From assembly GCA_938036785.1 (NCBI GenBank), contig CALHWE010000010.1, positions 1-47,649 of the forward strand: a stretch of 47,649 nucleotides of DNA. The letters are read 5' to 3'. Both the position numbers and the translations under genes were made by a program. Positions 17,360-24,815 of the stretch are shown piece by piece (within the stretch, counting starts at the first letter, position 1; the number at the start of each line of letters is the position of its first letter). Source of the DNA: an uncultured Candidatus Saccharibacteria bacterium. Its GTDB lineage: Bacteria; Patescibacteriota; Saccharimonadia; Saccharimonadales; Saccharimonadaceae. The notes beneath the pieces are model-generated. The model had not been told where the DNA came from, ran no database searches, and saw nothing but the letters and a program-made list of their open reading frames with translations.

Positions 17360-17596
17360 TCAAAACGCGATGATTTTACCTTTAACGCGAATCGACAAAA
17401 TTCCACAAACGATCAAACTTAACGCCATCAAAACGTATTTATAAAGCGCGCCATTCATGACCGGCGGTAGCAGCGTGAAAACTCCCGCGCTCAAGAAAAC
17501 AGGAACCATCAAAAGCACGATTTGCGAAAAACCGAGCTTGCCGATGATCCGGTCTTCTACGGTAGTAACCTGCGCAGGAACGACTGTCGTTTTCAT
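17360..17596 (-). CDS. PrgI/VirB3-like membrane protein
   Basis: A 78-residue protein with the PrgI-family opening (VPAQVTTVEDRIIGKLGFSQ) and two membrane segments (about 24-43 and 50-70). PrgI-family proteins stand in for VirB3 in Gram-positive type IV secretion systems, placed between VirB6 and VirB4 homologues, exactly as here. The start overlaps the VirB6-like stop by 4 bases (ATGA). Confidence 0.82.
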   Translation of the reverse strand: MKTTVVPAQVTTVEDRIIGKLGFSQIVLLMVPVFLSAGVFTLLPPVMNGALYKYVLMALSLIVCGILSIRVKGKIIAF

Positions 17597-19110
17597 GATT
17601 TTTTGCCTCGCTGTTTGGTCGATTTTATTTTCGATCCGGCGCGGTAAGTCGTGCCGGTTTTTAACGGTTTTGACTCGGGCATATTAACAACAGTTGGATT
17701 ATTTTTGCTGCGCGGATTTACAGCGTAGGTAATTTCCGCATCGCCTTTTTTGTTCAGATAACTTACTTTCATCGGCGACTTTGTTTGGCGCGCCACCGTT
17801 TCGAGAGTCGCGTGAACCCGGGCTTTTTTGGCGGCGTGAGTAGTATTCCTGACGCGCTGGGTTGTTTTGTGCGTCACTTTCGAGCCAGTACCTGTCATGT
17901 AGCTGACGCCATTCATAAATTGACCACCCAATTTCTTTAGATTGCGCGCGCCCATACTAACGAAACTAAATTGCATCATCACGCCTTGAACTTTTAATAA
18001 AGTCAGAATAGTTGCTATGCCTGCTACCATAGCCATCAAAGTGTCGGGCAGAGCGTTGTTACCACCAGTGGTCGCCATGCCAGAAAACAACGACGATGCT
18101 AATTGCAAAATAACTACATGGATAAATAAAACGAAAATTGTTGACAGGAACGTCTTCATCGAAGTTTCGGCAAAATCACGAAACCCCGGCACTAGCCACA
18201 GCATACTCACTAGTGGTGACAGGACAGTGCCGATGAACAAAGTGATTAAGCGCATAACATAATACACCAATAATATGACCAAGCAAATCAAAAACGCCAC
18301 CATGATTAGCAATGCCGCCACGCCCTGACCGGACGTTTTTTCGACAACTTTGGTGAGCGTACCCCAGACGGTCGACGCACCCGAAACTTGATTGACGGCC
18401 AAGATGAGAACGTTAGATAAACTGATGATGCCGTCAATCAAAAATATAGAGGTGTTCATCAGCAAAAATATCAGCGCTATACGTGGCAGTAGGTGCTTGA
18501 CTTCAACTTCATCAAAGCCAAAACTTGACGCGCTCATTACCTGAAATCCGACCAGTACCACGACTAAAATTAACAGTACATCAGCGATGCCAACAATCGC
18601 TAGCCATAAATTAAACACGGCTTTATTGCTCGCCATCAGCGGCGTTGATTTGGTGAAAAATTCTAGTGCGCTCAAAAACGGTGAGGCTATGGCGTTAATG
18701 ATTGACGACAACAGCCCCGTCACAGCTTTGATAATCATTTCGATCAAACCGTTGTTTTCCGATTTGGGCGTGACAGCTTGCAGGTTCGGTAGGTTTGCAT
18801 CGTTTGGGTTTTGTACTGCTTGATATGAACCATTCAAAATAGAGACTATCGTTACGGCTGCTAGTACGATGACTAACCCAATCACTGCTTTTTTAGCGAT
18901 GCTTTTTGCGTGCTCCATGCGGTCTGGTTTGCCACTGCTGGTTATATAAATATAGCCAGCATGCGCCAAAAAGAAAGCGCAAGCCAGCGACGCGATGCCC
19001 GATAAGATTTTGGCTGTCGGCAAAACATAATCACGCACAGTTTTTATGGCGCCAGCTGTATTGGCAAAGAACACTAAATTACTAGTAAAAATATCGACGA
19101 TGTCGAACAT
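17593..19110 (-). CDS. VirB6/TrbL-like polytopic protein with pilin-like N-terminus
   Basis: A 505-residue polytopic membrane protein, the probable inner-membrane channel component. At least seven hydrophobic segments are visible between residues 30 and 360, and the last 110 residues are basic and hydrophilic. Residues about 30-95 (GYIYITSSGKPDRMEHAKS followed by a long hydrophobic helix) repeat the core of the next gene's pilin (GFTYITSSGNPEQLDKAKR plus helix), so a VirB2-like unit seems fused to the VirB6-like part. It is followed by the PrgI-like gene with a 4-base overlap and preceded, 7 bases away, by the pilin gene. Confidence 0.8.
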   Translation of the reverse strand: MFDIVDIFTSNLVFFANTAGAIKTVRDYVLPTAKILSGIASLACAFFLAHAGYIYITSSGKPDRMEHAKSIAKKAVIGLVIVLAAVTIVSILNGSYQAVQNPNDANLPNLQAVTPKSENNGLIEMIIKAVTGLLSSIINAIASPFLSALEFFTKSTPLMASNKAVFNLWLAIVGIADVLLILVVVLVGFQVMSASSFGFDEVEVKHLLPRIALIFLLMNTSIFLIDGIISLSNVLILAVNQVSGASTVWGTLTKVVEKTSGQGVAALLIMVAFLICLVILLVYYVMRLITLFIGTVLSPLVSMLWLVPGFRDFAETSMKTFLSTIFVLFIHVVILQLASSLFSGMATTGGNNALPDTLMAMVAGIATILTLLKVQGVMMQFSFVSMGARNLKKLGGQFMNGVSYMTGTGSKVTHKTTQRVRNTTHAAKKARVHATLETVARQTKSPMKVSYLNKKGDAEITYAVNPRSKNNPTVVNMPESKPLKTGTTYRAGSKIKSTKQRGKKS

Positions 19111-19117
19111 GGACGGG

Positions 19118-19459
19118 TTATCCTCCGAAAGCTTGTCGCGCTAAAGTCGTTACGATGTTCGCTAACACAAACGCCGCGATGACGATCGCCAGACCAATAG
19201 CCGACCACGTGATAGTGCGCTTTGCTTTGTCGAGCTGCTCAGGATTTCCCGAGCTAGTGATATAGGTAAAACCGCCAGCAACAAAAAAGCCGGTCGCTAC
19301 CAGACCGGCTAGCCCCGTCACCACTTGGATGACGCTTCGTATAAAATTCTCAACATTACTGACACCCGCTGGTGCAGCTAGGGCTACATTCGCCAACACA
19401 AATGGCGCTCCAACCGCGATAAATATTGCCGCCAAACAATATGTTTTTCTTGACACCAT
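19118..19459 (-). CDS. VirB2-like pilin
   Basis: A 113-residue protein with a signal peptide (residues 1-28, ending VALAAPAG) and two hydrophobic helices separated by a short polar loop (YITSSGNPEQLDKAKRT), the layout of VirB2/TrbC pilins. It is the first gene of the secretion operon, which reads pilin, VirB6-like, PrgI, small protein, TraC-like, VirB4, CHAP, coupling ATPase. GGGAG lies 5 bases before the ATG (GAAAGGGAGTTTATG). The pilin would polymerise or line the channel across the envelope. Confidence 0.82.
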   Translation of the reverse strand: MVSRKTYCLAAIFIAVGAPFVLANVALAAPAGVSNVENFIRSVIQVVTGLAGLVATGFFVAGGFTYITSSGNPEQLDKAKRTITWSAIGLAIVIAAFVLANIVTTLARQAFGG

Positions 19460-19679
19460 AAACTCCCTTTCACCAGAGTGTGAACTTTGTGTTTAACTCT
19501 GTTATTTTTACGTTAGCAGGCACCAATTTACTTGGCAAGACGGCACTTAAAAGTCTGCTACGCTAGCACCAGTGCGTTAGTTTCTGAGAGGTTCGTTAAA
19601 TTTATAGAGGTGCAAGCATGTTGTACTTTAAGCTAAAAAATAAATTAATGAACTTGCTAAAAAATATTTAGTCGCTGAC

Positions 19680-19708
19680 TTTACACTAATAAAAATTGCA
19701 AGTAAACT
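19680..19708 (+). promoter_or_regulatory. Promoter of the 19715 gene, leaderless
   Basis: TTTACA at 19680-19685, a 17-base spacer, TAAACT at 19703-19708, then six bases to the ATG. The rest of 19460-19714 is AT-rich and must also hold the divergent promoter of the secretion operon; I see no strong match for it. Confidence 0.65.
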
Positions 19709-19714
19709 AAAAAT

Positions 19715-20023
19715 ATGGGCAAGTCAAAATCCGAAAAGATTATCATATCTTCGCCACTATCGTTTAGTGGTTCGGCAAAACGTATTTGGAAAATCACAGA
19801 CGTGGATAGTCCAGCGGTGAAGATGCTGCTTAGTCTGGTCGCTGCCGCGCTCATTTTGTTTGCTTGGATTTTTGTGGCGTTTTGGTATGTGTTGATTTAT
19901 GTCGTTTTTGGAATTTTATTCATTCCGTATCGGCTGCTACGGCGAAGTAGTCGTAAGCAAAAACAAGCAAAATTGCGACACCGCGAAGTGCTGGAAGTGA
20001 TAGAGAAAAAGCGTAACTTATAA
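19715..20023 (+). CDS. Small membrane protein divergent from the secretion operon
   Basis: A 102-residue protein: a polar N-terminus of about 35 residues, one long or two short hydrophobic segments (about 38-72, LLSLVAAALILFAWIFVAFW and following) and a strongly basic C-terminal tail (RLLRRSSRKQKQAKLRHRE). No family is recognised. Its leaderless promoter lies back to back with the pilin gene, so it may belong functionally to the secretion system. Its stop overlaps the convergent HxlR gene by 6 bases. Confidence 0.7.
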   Translation: MGKSKSEKIIISSPLSFSGSAKRIWKITDVDSPAVKMLLSLVAAALILFAWIFVAFWYVLIYVVFGILFIPYRLLRRSSRKQKQAKLRHREVLEVIEKKRNL

Positions 20024-20404
20024 TCGACGCAACACAGTCACATGCTTCTTGTCGTAAGTTTTCTGGGATTTGTGCAGAGCTTCAGAATGAGAATCAAACC
20101 ACACGGTTATGTCGCTCGTCAACTTCGATAATTCAAGACCGGTTTTCGTTAATTTATATTCAACTCGCGGCGGAATCGTCGGATAGAAAAAGCGCCGGAC
20201 GATGCCGGCGCGTTCTAGCTGCTTGAGGTGCTCGGTGAGCACTTTTTGAGTCACCCCCGGAAGAGAGCGGTGCAGCGCAGAATAACGCTTAGTCTCAGCG
20301 CCAAGCGAAAGAATAATTGCGATAGTCCATTTGCGAAACAGCAGGCTTGTCATGAAATCGCGCGAATCGGCGTACTGATTTTTGGATACAGTAGTTTTTG
20401 TCAT
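20018..20404 (-). CDS. HxlR-family transcriptional regulator
   Basis: A 128-residue winged-helix protein of the HxlR type: FRKWTIAIILSLGAETKRYS, LHRSLPGVTQKVLTEHLKQLE (recognition helix), AGIVRRFFYPTIPPRVEYKLTK (wing) and a C-terminal helix. The N-terminal cysteine used by redox- or aldehyde-sensing relatives (CPVE-type) is absent; this protein reads YADSRDFMTS there, so it probably senses something else. GGGAGG stands 6 bases before the ATG. The intergenic region with the divergent Nudix gene holds a double CTCCGGAGA site that may be its operator. Confidence 0.85.
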   Translation of the reverse strand: MTKTTVSKNQYADSRDFMTSLLFRKWTIAIILSLGAETKRYSALHRSLPGVTQKVLTEHLKQLERAGIVRRFFYPTIPPRVEYKLTKTGLELSKLTSDITVWFDSHSEALHKSQKTYDKKHVTVLRRL

Positions 20405-20465
20405 GGTTGCCTCCCGTTTTGGGGTTTACTTTATATTTAGCGGTCAAGAGCTCCTCAAGCAAATA

Positions 20466-20488
20466 TCTCCGGAGATACCCTCCGGAGA
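20466..20488. promoter_or_regulatory. Tandem CTCCGGAGA sites, candidate HxlR operator
   Basis: CTCCGGAGA occurs at 20467-20475 and 20480-20488, a direct repeat with 13-base period. Each copy contains the palindrome CTCCGGAG, so the pair also forms a 9-base inverted repeat with a 5-base loop. It lies between the divergent HxlR and Nudix genes. A dimeric winged-helix regulator binding two sites fits, but a hairpin cannot be excluded. Confidence 0.4.
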
Positions 20489-20586
20489 CATAGCGCAAAG
20501 CTCTCTTCTGCTAATAAATATAAATGGGTAGCTACATTGTGTCAAATAGCGCAATTTATAACCTACCTGTCCTAAAGTGTATCCTT

Positions 20587-20615
20587 TTGACCGCACGCCA
20601 CAATTAAAGTAAAAT
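20587..20615 (+). promoter_or_regulatory. Promoter of the Nudix gene, leaderless
   Basis: TTGACC at 20587-20592, a 17-base spacer and TAAAAT at 20610-20615; the ATG at 20623 begins seven bases later. Confidence 0.7.
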
Positions 20616-20622
20616 TTATAAT

Positions 20623-21162
20623 ATGCCTCATATACACGACCAGCCTGGTCAGCACGATACCTGCGTTAGCGGGTATATTGTGAAAATAACAGAGGGTGCT
20701 GAACCTCGGATTATTTTACATAAGCACCGCAAGCTAAACAGGTTATTGCAGTTTGGTGGGCATGTCGAGCTAGACGAGACACCGTGGCAAGCGGTCTTAC
20801 GGGAAATAGCCGAAGAATCTGGTTACGACAAAAACCAGCTAAGGTTGTTGCAGCCGCGTTATAATAGGCTTGCTTCATTGCCTGGAGTGAAACTGCATCC
20901 TCAACCGATCGCGATTCACACATATCCTGCTGGTGGCGGGCATTATCACACGGACATAAGTTATGCGTTTATTACTTCGGAAAATCCGATACATGATATA
21001 GCTAGCGGCGAATCCGACGATATCAGCCTCTTTAGTTTGAGCGAGCTAAAAAAGCTTACGTCAAAACAAATGTATGACAATGCCAAGACCATCGCTATGT
21101 ATACTTTGACCACGGCGGTTGAGGAATGGGATGGGGTAGATTTGTTACTTTATAAACTCTAG
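20623..21162 (+). CDS. Nudix hydrolase
   Basis: A 179-residue Nudix protein. The box GGHVELDETPWQAVLREIAEESGY (positions about 46-69; shown as its G-x5-E-x7-RE-x2-EE-x-G pattern) is complete, including the REIAEE metal ligands. Nudix enzymes hydrolyse nucleoside diphosphates linked to another group; the substrate is not evident. A His-rich stretch (GGGHYHTDISY) follows the box. It is transcribed alone from a leaderless promoter, divergent from HxlR. Its last codons overlap the truncated end of the lyase pseudogene on the other strand, which suggests a recombination join at this point. Confidence 0.88.
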   Translation: MPHIHDQPGQHDTCVSGYIVKITEGAEPRIILHKHRKLNRLLQFGGHVELDETPWQAVLREIAEESGYDKNQLRLLQPRYNRLASLPGVKLHPQPIAIHTYPAGGGHYHTDISYAFITSENPIHDIASGESDDISLFSLSELKKLTSKQMYDNAKTIAMYTLTTAVEEWDGVDLLLYKL

Positions 21163-21743
21163 ACCATCACGATGGCTAAGTCTTAATGGTTGTAATTTTT
21201 TCTCCTTTAAGGCTTCGCGGGCTTCCACTCTTGCACCATTCAGATAGACATAGCCCTTACCAATGATCGCCAGTGCTATATGCGACGATAGGGTCAAATC
21301 TCCGCTTGACCCTACAGACCCCCCTTACTGGGCACTTCTGGTACGATGTCGTGATTTAAAAAATCAACTAACTTTTCAACTACGGACACGGACACTCCAG
21401 AAAATCCCTTCGCAAGAGAATTGGCTATGATTAACATCATAGCCCTAACATGTCCTCTTGGCATAGGGGCATCGACCCCAGTGGTATGAGATAGTATGAT
21501 ACCCTCCTGAACGTCTTCATGGGAAGTGTTAATTTTTATGCCCTTGAGAGCTCCAATTCCAGTGGTAAGGCCGTATATGTCTTCTCCTCTATTAAGCAAT
21601 TCTATAAGCCTCTTTTTTGATATTTCTATTTTTGCGCGCGAATGCTCAGATAGCGATACGCTAATTTTGTTACTAGATACCATATGAACCTCTTCAAAAT
21701 CTAGTTCTCCTCCTAAAAGGAACGATAGTCCGTTTAATTCCAT
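21145..21743 (-). pseudogene. Aromatic amino acid lyase (HutH/PAL family), frameshifted and truncated
   Basis: The first 143 residues align with histidine/phenylalanine ammonia-lyases: YGLTTGIGALKG, then ILSHTTGVDAPMPRGHVRAM, ANSLAKGFSGVS and VDFLNHDIVPEVPSKG. At a run of six G (plus-strand C, 21319-21324) the frame breaks and stops. Removing two G, or adding one, restores family sequence: SVGSSGDLTLSSHIALAIIG, then LNGARVEAREALKEKKLQPL and LSHRDGLEF, ending at TAA 21145-21147. The MIO-forming triad, Ala-Ser-Gly in active enzymes, is Ser-Ser-Gly here, and the conserved DLAPL is DLTLS. About 300 C-terminal residues are missing. AAGGAG stands 4 bases before the ATG. A sequencing error could explain the frameshift but not the truncation. 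Confidence 0.8.
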
Positions 21744-21796
21744 AGTACTCCTTGATTATTAATTTATGTTATAGTTTTTGAATAGCCATCATACGT

Positions 21797-21825
21797 TTGA
21801 TAACCTAGTCAGAAACAATTATAAT
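21797..21825 (+). promoter_or_regulatory. Promoter of the PfkB/deoxyribosyltransferase cargo operon
   Basis: TTGATA at 21797-21802, a 17-base spacer and TATAAT at 21820-21825. Unlike most promoters here it gives a leader of about 45 bases containing a short reading frame. Confidence 0.7.
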
Positions 21826-21844
21826 AAAATGTAGAGGATAAAAC

Positions 21845-21874
21845 ATGCCGTATGTTTCGGAACAGAGAGGATAA
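21845..21874 (+). CDS. Possible nine-residue leader peptide
   Basis: ATG at 21845 with TAGAGG seven bases upstream, nine codons (MPYVSEQRG) and TAA at 21872-21874. The next codon is TAG and then the pfkB-like ATG. The Shine-Dalgarno of the main gene (GAGAGG) lies within the last codons, so translation of the leader could expose or occlude it. This is suggestive only. Confidence 0.3.
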   Translation: MPYVSEQRG

Positions 21875-21877
21875 TAG

Positions 21878-22801
21878 ATGAGTGAACTTCATGTTTCATG
21901 TATAGGAAATATTACGCAGGACAAGCTACTTCGCGTTGATAGCATACCCGAACTGGATGATGTGGCGTATGTCAACGAAAGTGTAGAGTGCATGGGAGGG
22001 AGAGGTGCTATAGTCGCTCTTGCGCTTGGTCGACTTGGGATATCGACCAGTTTGGTAACAGCTGTATCAAACGATAGTATCGCTCGCAACTACCTTGAGC
22101 TTCTTCAAGAGAACAACGTAGATGTATCGTCTGTAGCTATTGATAATAGTGCAGGATCATTATTCAAAGTCCTAGTTGCGATCTCTAGGGAGCAAGAGAA
22201 CTGTATATCATTTTTCGAACCCAGTAACATCAACTTCTCATCAACTCCAGGCCAGTTAGATACGGTTAACGACTCTGACATAGTATACTTCTCTACACAC
22301 AAACGATCCTTTAATAAGTCTATGCTGTCGTCAATAAAAAATGATTCTACAAAGGTAATCCATAATGTCAGTAGCTACTTTTTACAGTCCAAGGAGTATG
22401 TATCGCTCATGCTGAATAGAAGTAATATACTAATTGGAAACGAACTAGAGACGAGTGCTCTTCTCAAGAGCGCCGGCTGTAGCTCTCCGCAGGATTTATT
22501 TAATTACCACTCCAATCTCGAGACAATATACGCAACACAGGGAGATGCGGGATCGTGGATCTATAGCAAAGATTCGAAACCGTGCTTCGTAGAGGCACAA
22601 GATTCCGAGTCGGTTTCACCTGTAGGGGCGGGTGATGCATATGCAGCGGGTGTAATATACGGCATAGCCAACGGATGGAGTAATATACGCTGTGCAGAAT
22701 TTGCTAGCAAAGTAGCCTCGATATCAGTTGGGAGTGCCACATCCTACCCCGATTTAGATGCACTTGACAGACTGATAGGAGACATGGGGGGCGAATTGTG
22801 A
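21878..22801 (+). CDS. PfkB/ribokinase-family carbohydrate or nucleoside kinase
   Basis: A 307-residue kinase of the PfkB family. The N-terminal CIGNITQDKLLRVD strand, the substrate motif CMGGRGAIVALALGRLG (the usual GG-x-GAN signature, with Ile-Val in place of Asn) and the C-terminal SVSPVGAGDAYAAGVIYGI with the anion hole and catalytic Asp are present. Relatives phosphorylate ribose, fructose, adenosine or other nucleosides. Adjacent to a nucleoside deoxyribosyltransferase-like gene, a sugar or nucleoside substrate is likely. It is the first gene of a five-gene operon; its TGA overlaps the GTG start of the next gene. Confidence 0.85.
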   Translation: MSELHVSCIGNITQDKLLRVDSIPELDDVAYVNESVECMGGRGAIVALALGRLGISTSLVTAVSNDSIARNYLELLQENNVDVSSVAIDNSAGSLFKVLVAISREQENCISFFEPSNINFSSTPGQLDTVNDSDIVYFSTHKRSFNKSMLSSIKNDSTKVIHNVSSYFLQSKEYVSLMLNRSNILIGNELETSALLKSAGCSSPQDLFNYHSNLETIYATQGDAGSWIYSKDSKPCFVEAQDSESVSPVGAGDAYAAGVIYGIANGWSNIRCAEFASKVASISVGSATSYPDLDALDRLIGDMGGEL

Positions 22802-23241
22802 AAAAGATATATTTGGCCGCGTCCGTGTTCTCTGTGTTTGAGCGGGATTTAAATCGACGCATCGCCGAACACCTCAGGAATCACAGTTATGAAGTACTCC
22901 TACCCCAGGATATAGAACCTCCACATAAGGATGGCGCAGAGGGTGAACTTGATATGGAGTTTGTATATAAAGGATGCAGAGATGGCATTAAAGTTGCGGA
23001 TGTGGTTGTAGCTATAGTAGATGGAGCTGATGTAGACTCTGGGGTTGCATGGGAATTGGGATTTGCCCATGCAAGCGGAATACCATCGCTGTGTTTTAGA
23101 ACAGACATGCGAAAAGCCGAACATAATGGTGTAAATATAATGATTGAATATGGATCAACAAAGACAATATTTGCCACAAAATATCACCAATCAGAGCATG
23201 ATATTGTGAATATTATTCTAGAGGAGCTGGAGAATATATAA
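22798..23241 (+). CDS. Nucleoside 2-deoxyribosyltransferase-like protein
   Basis: A 147-residue protein with the family layout: KIYLAASVFSVFERDLNRRI (phosphate/sugar-binding strand and helix), LLPQDIEP, the VADVVVAIVDGADVDSGVAWE segment with the D-x-D/S-G-x-x-x-E active-site region, and ELGFAHASGIPSLCF. Enzymes of this fold cleave or exchange the N-glycosidic bond of (deoxy)nucleosides; related proteins hydrolyse nucleoside monophosphates. The GTG start at 22798 overlaps the PfkB stop (GTGA), implying coupling. Substrate unknown. Confidence 0.8.
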   Translation: MKKIYLAASVFSVFERDLNRRIAEHLRNHSYEVLLPQDIEPPHKDGAEGELDMEFVYKGCRDGIKVADVVVAIVDGADVDSGVAWELGFAHASGIPSLCFRTDMRKAEHNGVNIMIEYGSTKTIFATKYHQSEHDIVNIILEELENI

Positions 23242-23243
23242 AT

Positions 23244-23720
23244 ATGTCTGAGAAAAAGATTCTAATGTCAATTAAGACTAAGTATGCCAACAAGATTCTA
23301 GACGGCAGCAAAAAATGGGAATTTCGCAAATCAATTCCGAAACTCGAACACCCCGATACGCTCGATGTGGTTATATATTCATCGCAGGAAGATAAGGCTA
23401 TCGTGGGAGAATTTCGTGCTGGACGCATAGCAAGATGTTCTCTTGAGGAGCTAATGTCTATAACAGGATATGAAGACGATCCTGATGCGGTTAGTTGGTT
23501 TACGGCATACTATGCAACGCGAAGCTTATGTAGTGCTATTGAAGTCACATCATCTATCAAATACAGTTCGCCGATAAGCCTGCTCGACATAAGGGGTCGT
23601 TTGCATGATTTTCGCCCTCCTCAAAGCTTCATGTATATTACTCCAGGGTCTGACCTAGATAATTTGATTAGCGAAAGGAAGACAGAGGATAATGCTACTG
23701 GCGCCCCCGAAAGAATGTGA
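23244..23720 (+). CDS. ASCH-domain protein
   Basis: A 158-residue protein whose N-terminal two thirds fit the ASCH domain: ILMSIKTKYANKILDGSKKWEFRKSIP with the G-x-K-x-x-E/F-R signature, then VIYSSQEDKAIVGEFRAG. ASCH domains (related to PUA and EVE) bind RNA or modified nucleotides; some act as nucleases or amidohydrolases on modified nucleosides. Here it sits between a deoxyribosyltransferase-like gene and a GNAT gene, two bases after the former and overlapping the latter by 29 bases. A ligand that is a modified base or nucleoside is a reasonable inference. Confidence 0.75.
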   Translation: MSEKKILMSIKTKYANKILDGSKKWEFRKSIPKLEHPDTLDVVIYSSQEDKAIVGEFRAGRIARCSLEELMSITGYEDDPDAVSWFTAYYATRSLCSAIEVTSSIKYSSPISLLDIRGRLHDFRPPQSFMYITPGSDLDNLISERKTEDNATGAPERM

Positions 23721-24813
23721 AATAGAATTCAACGATCTTCGCCTAGTCCGCCTTAAGTGTAACCCGAAGTACGAGCATATGTTTATTGAAAACACGACGA
23801 TGTCTATAAAGGACACTTATGCTGAAATAACGAATGATTTTGCGCGAAATCTAGTGAAAGTTGATCGACTCGGCTACGATCCCGTAGGGTATTTCACTAT
23901 CGGAAAAGAGGTGTGGCTTGCGCTCACTAAATCTAGTAATGAATTCATCGGCTTTGAGGTCGTGACTAGGAAGCGCGGTGGATGCATAAAAATTGGCCCC
24001 ACCTATATCGATCCCCATATGCGAGGAAAAGGATACGCCGAGAAAATGATAAGTTCCTTGTGTGAAAGTTACCGCGCTATGGGCGCTAGAAAGATATACG
24101 TAACAGCTCCTCTGAGTAATGCACCAACTGCTGTTCTTGATTTTCAAAAACTACATCTAAAGATGGAAGCTCTATTGTCTAGGCATTACCACACAAAATC
24201 TTCGGAAAGAGTGTGTGGAAAGTTCCTAGAAGACAACCGTAGCGCAGAAAGTTCTACACCCTCAAGGCTTGAATTGTCGCTAGCAGATAATACACACGCG
24301 AATGTATCTATAGAAATAAATAACCTACCAACAAAATTACCCCTTAGTTTGCTATCCAATTTCATTAGGACTAACATGTCTCATTATTATGATGACATAG
24401 ACGATGACTTTGTAACGGCAATGGTGAACAGTACTAAAGTGAGGCCGGAAGTATATGAAAAAAAGGCTAAGATTTTAGTAACTATCGTTCATAGCGAAAC
24501 CAAGCTGGCGGGTATTGCAGCTCTCACACCAAAGCGCGGGGGATCTCTAAAGGTATCCCCTCTCATCATAGACCATAAAGTCGTTTGCAAAAAGGTGTTG
24601 GGCGATTTACTTGATGCAATCACACTGCAAGCTAGAAGGATAAACAGAAGGAAAATAACTATTATTTTGCCAGCACCCTGTATTGCAATGATCGACATAA
24701 TACTAGCACATGGTTATGTATCTGAGGGTATACTGAGAGAACCCTATAAAAGATCCGTCGATATGGTAGTTCTATCAAAATTTCTACAGGAAGATGCTGG
24801 AACTCTAGACTAA
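23692..24813 (+). CDS. Double GNAT-type acetyltransferase
   Basis: A 373-residue protein. The first half is a recognisable GNAT domain: IGPTYIDPHMRGKGYAEKMI carries the acetyl-CoA motif (R-G-K-G) at about residues 101-120, followed by GARKIYVTAPLSN. The second half (about 205-365) repeats the plan (LAGIAALTPKRGGSLKVSPL, then VVCKKVLGDLLDAITLQAR, RKITIILPA, HGYVSEGILREPY) but without an R-G-x-G loop, so it is probably a degenerate copy with a structural role. The ATG at 23692 follows AGAGG and overlaps the ASCH gene. The acyl acceptor is unknown; given the neighbours, an amino or hydroxyl group on a nucleoside or lyase-type product is possible. Confidence 0.75.
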   Translation: MLLAPPKECEIEFNDLRLVRLKCNPKYEHMFIENTTMSIKDTYAEITNDFARNLVKVDRLGYDPVGYFTIGKEVWLALTKSSNEFIGFEVVTRKRGGCIKIGPTYIDPHMRGKGYAEKMISSLCESYRAMGARKIYVTAPLSNAPTAVLDFQKLHLKMEALLSRHYHTKSSERVCGKFLEDNRSAESSTPSRLELSLADNTHANVSIEINNLPTKLPLSLLSNFIRTNMSHYYDDIDDDFVTAMVNSTKVRPEVYEKKAKILVTIVHSETKLAGIAALTPKRGGSLKVSPLIIDHKVVCKKVLGDLLDAITLQARRINRRKITIILPAPCIAMIDIILAHGYVSEGILREPYKRSVDMVVLSKFLQEDAGTLD

Positions 24814-24815
24814 TT

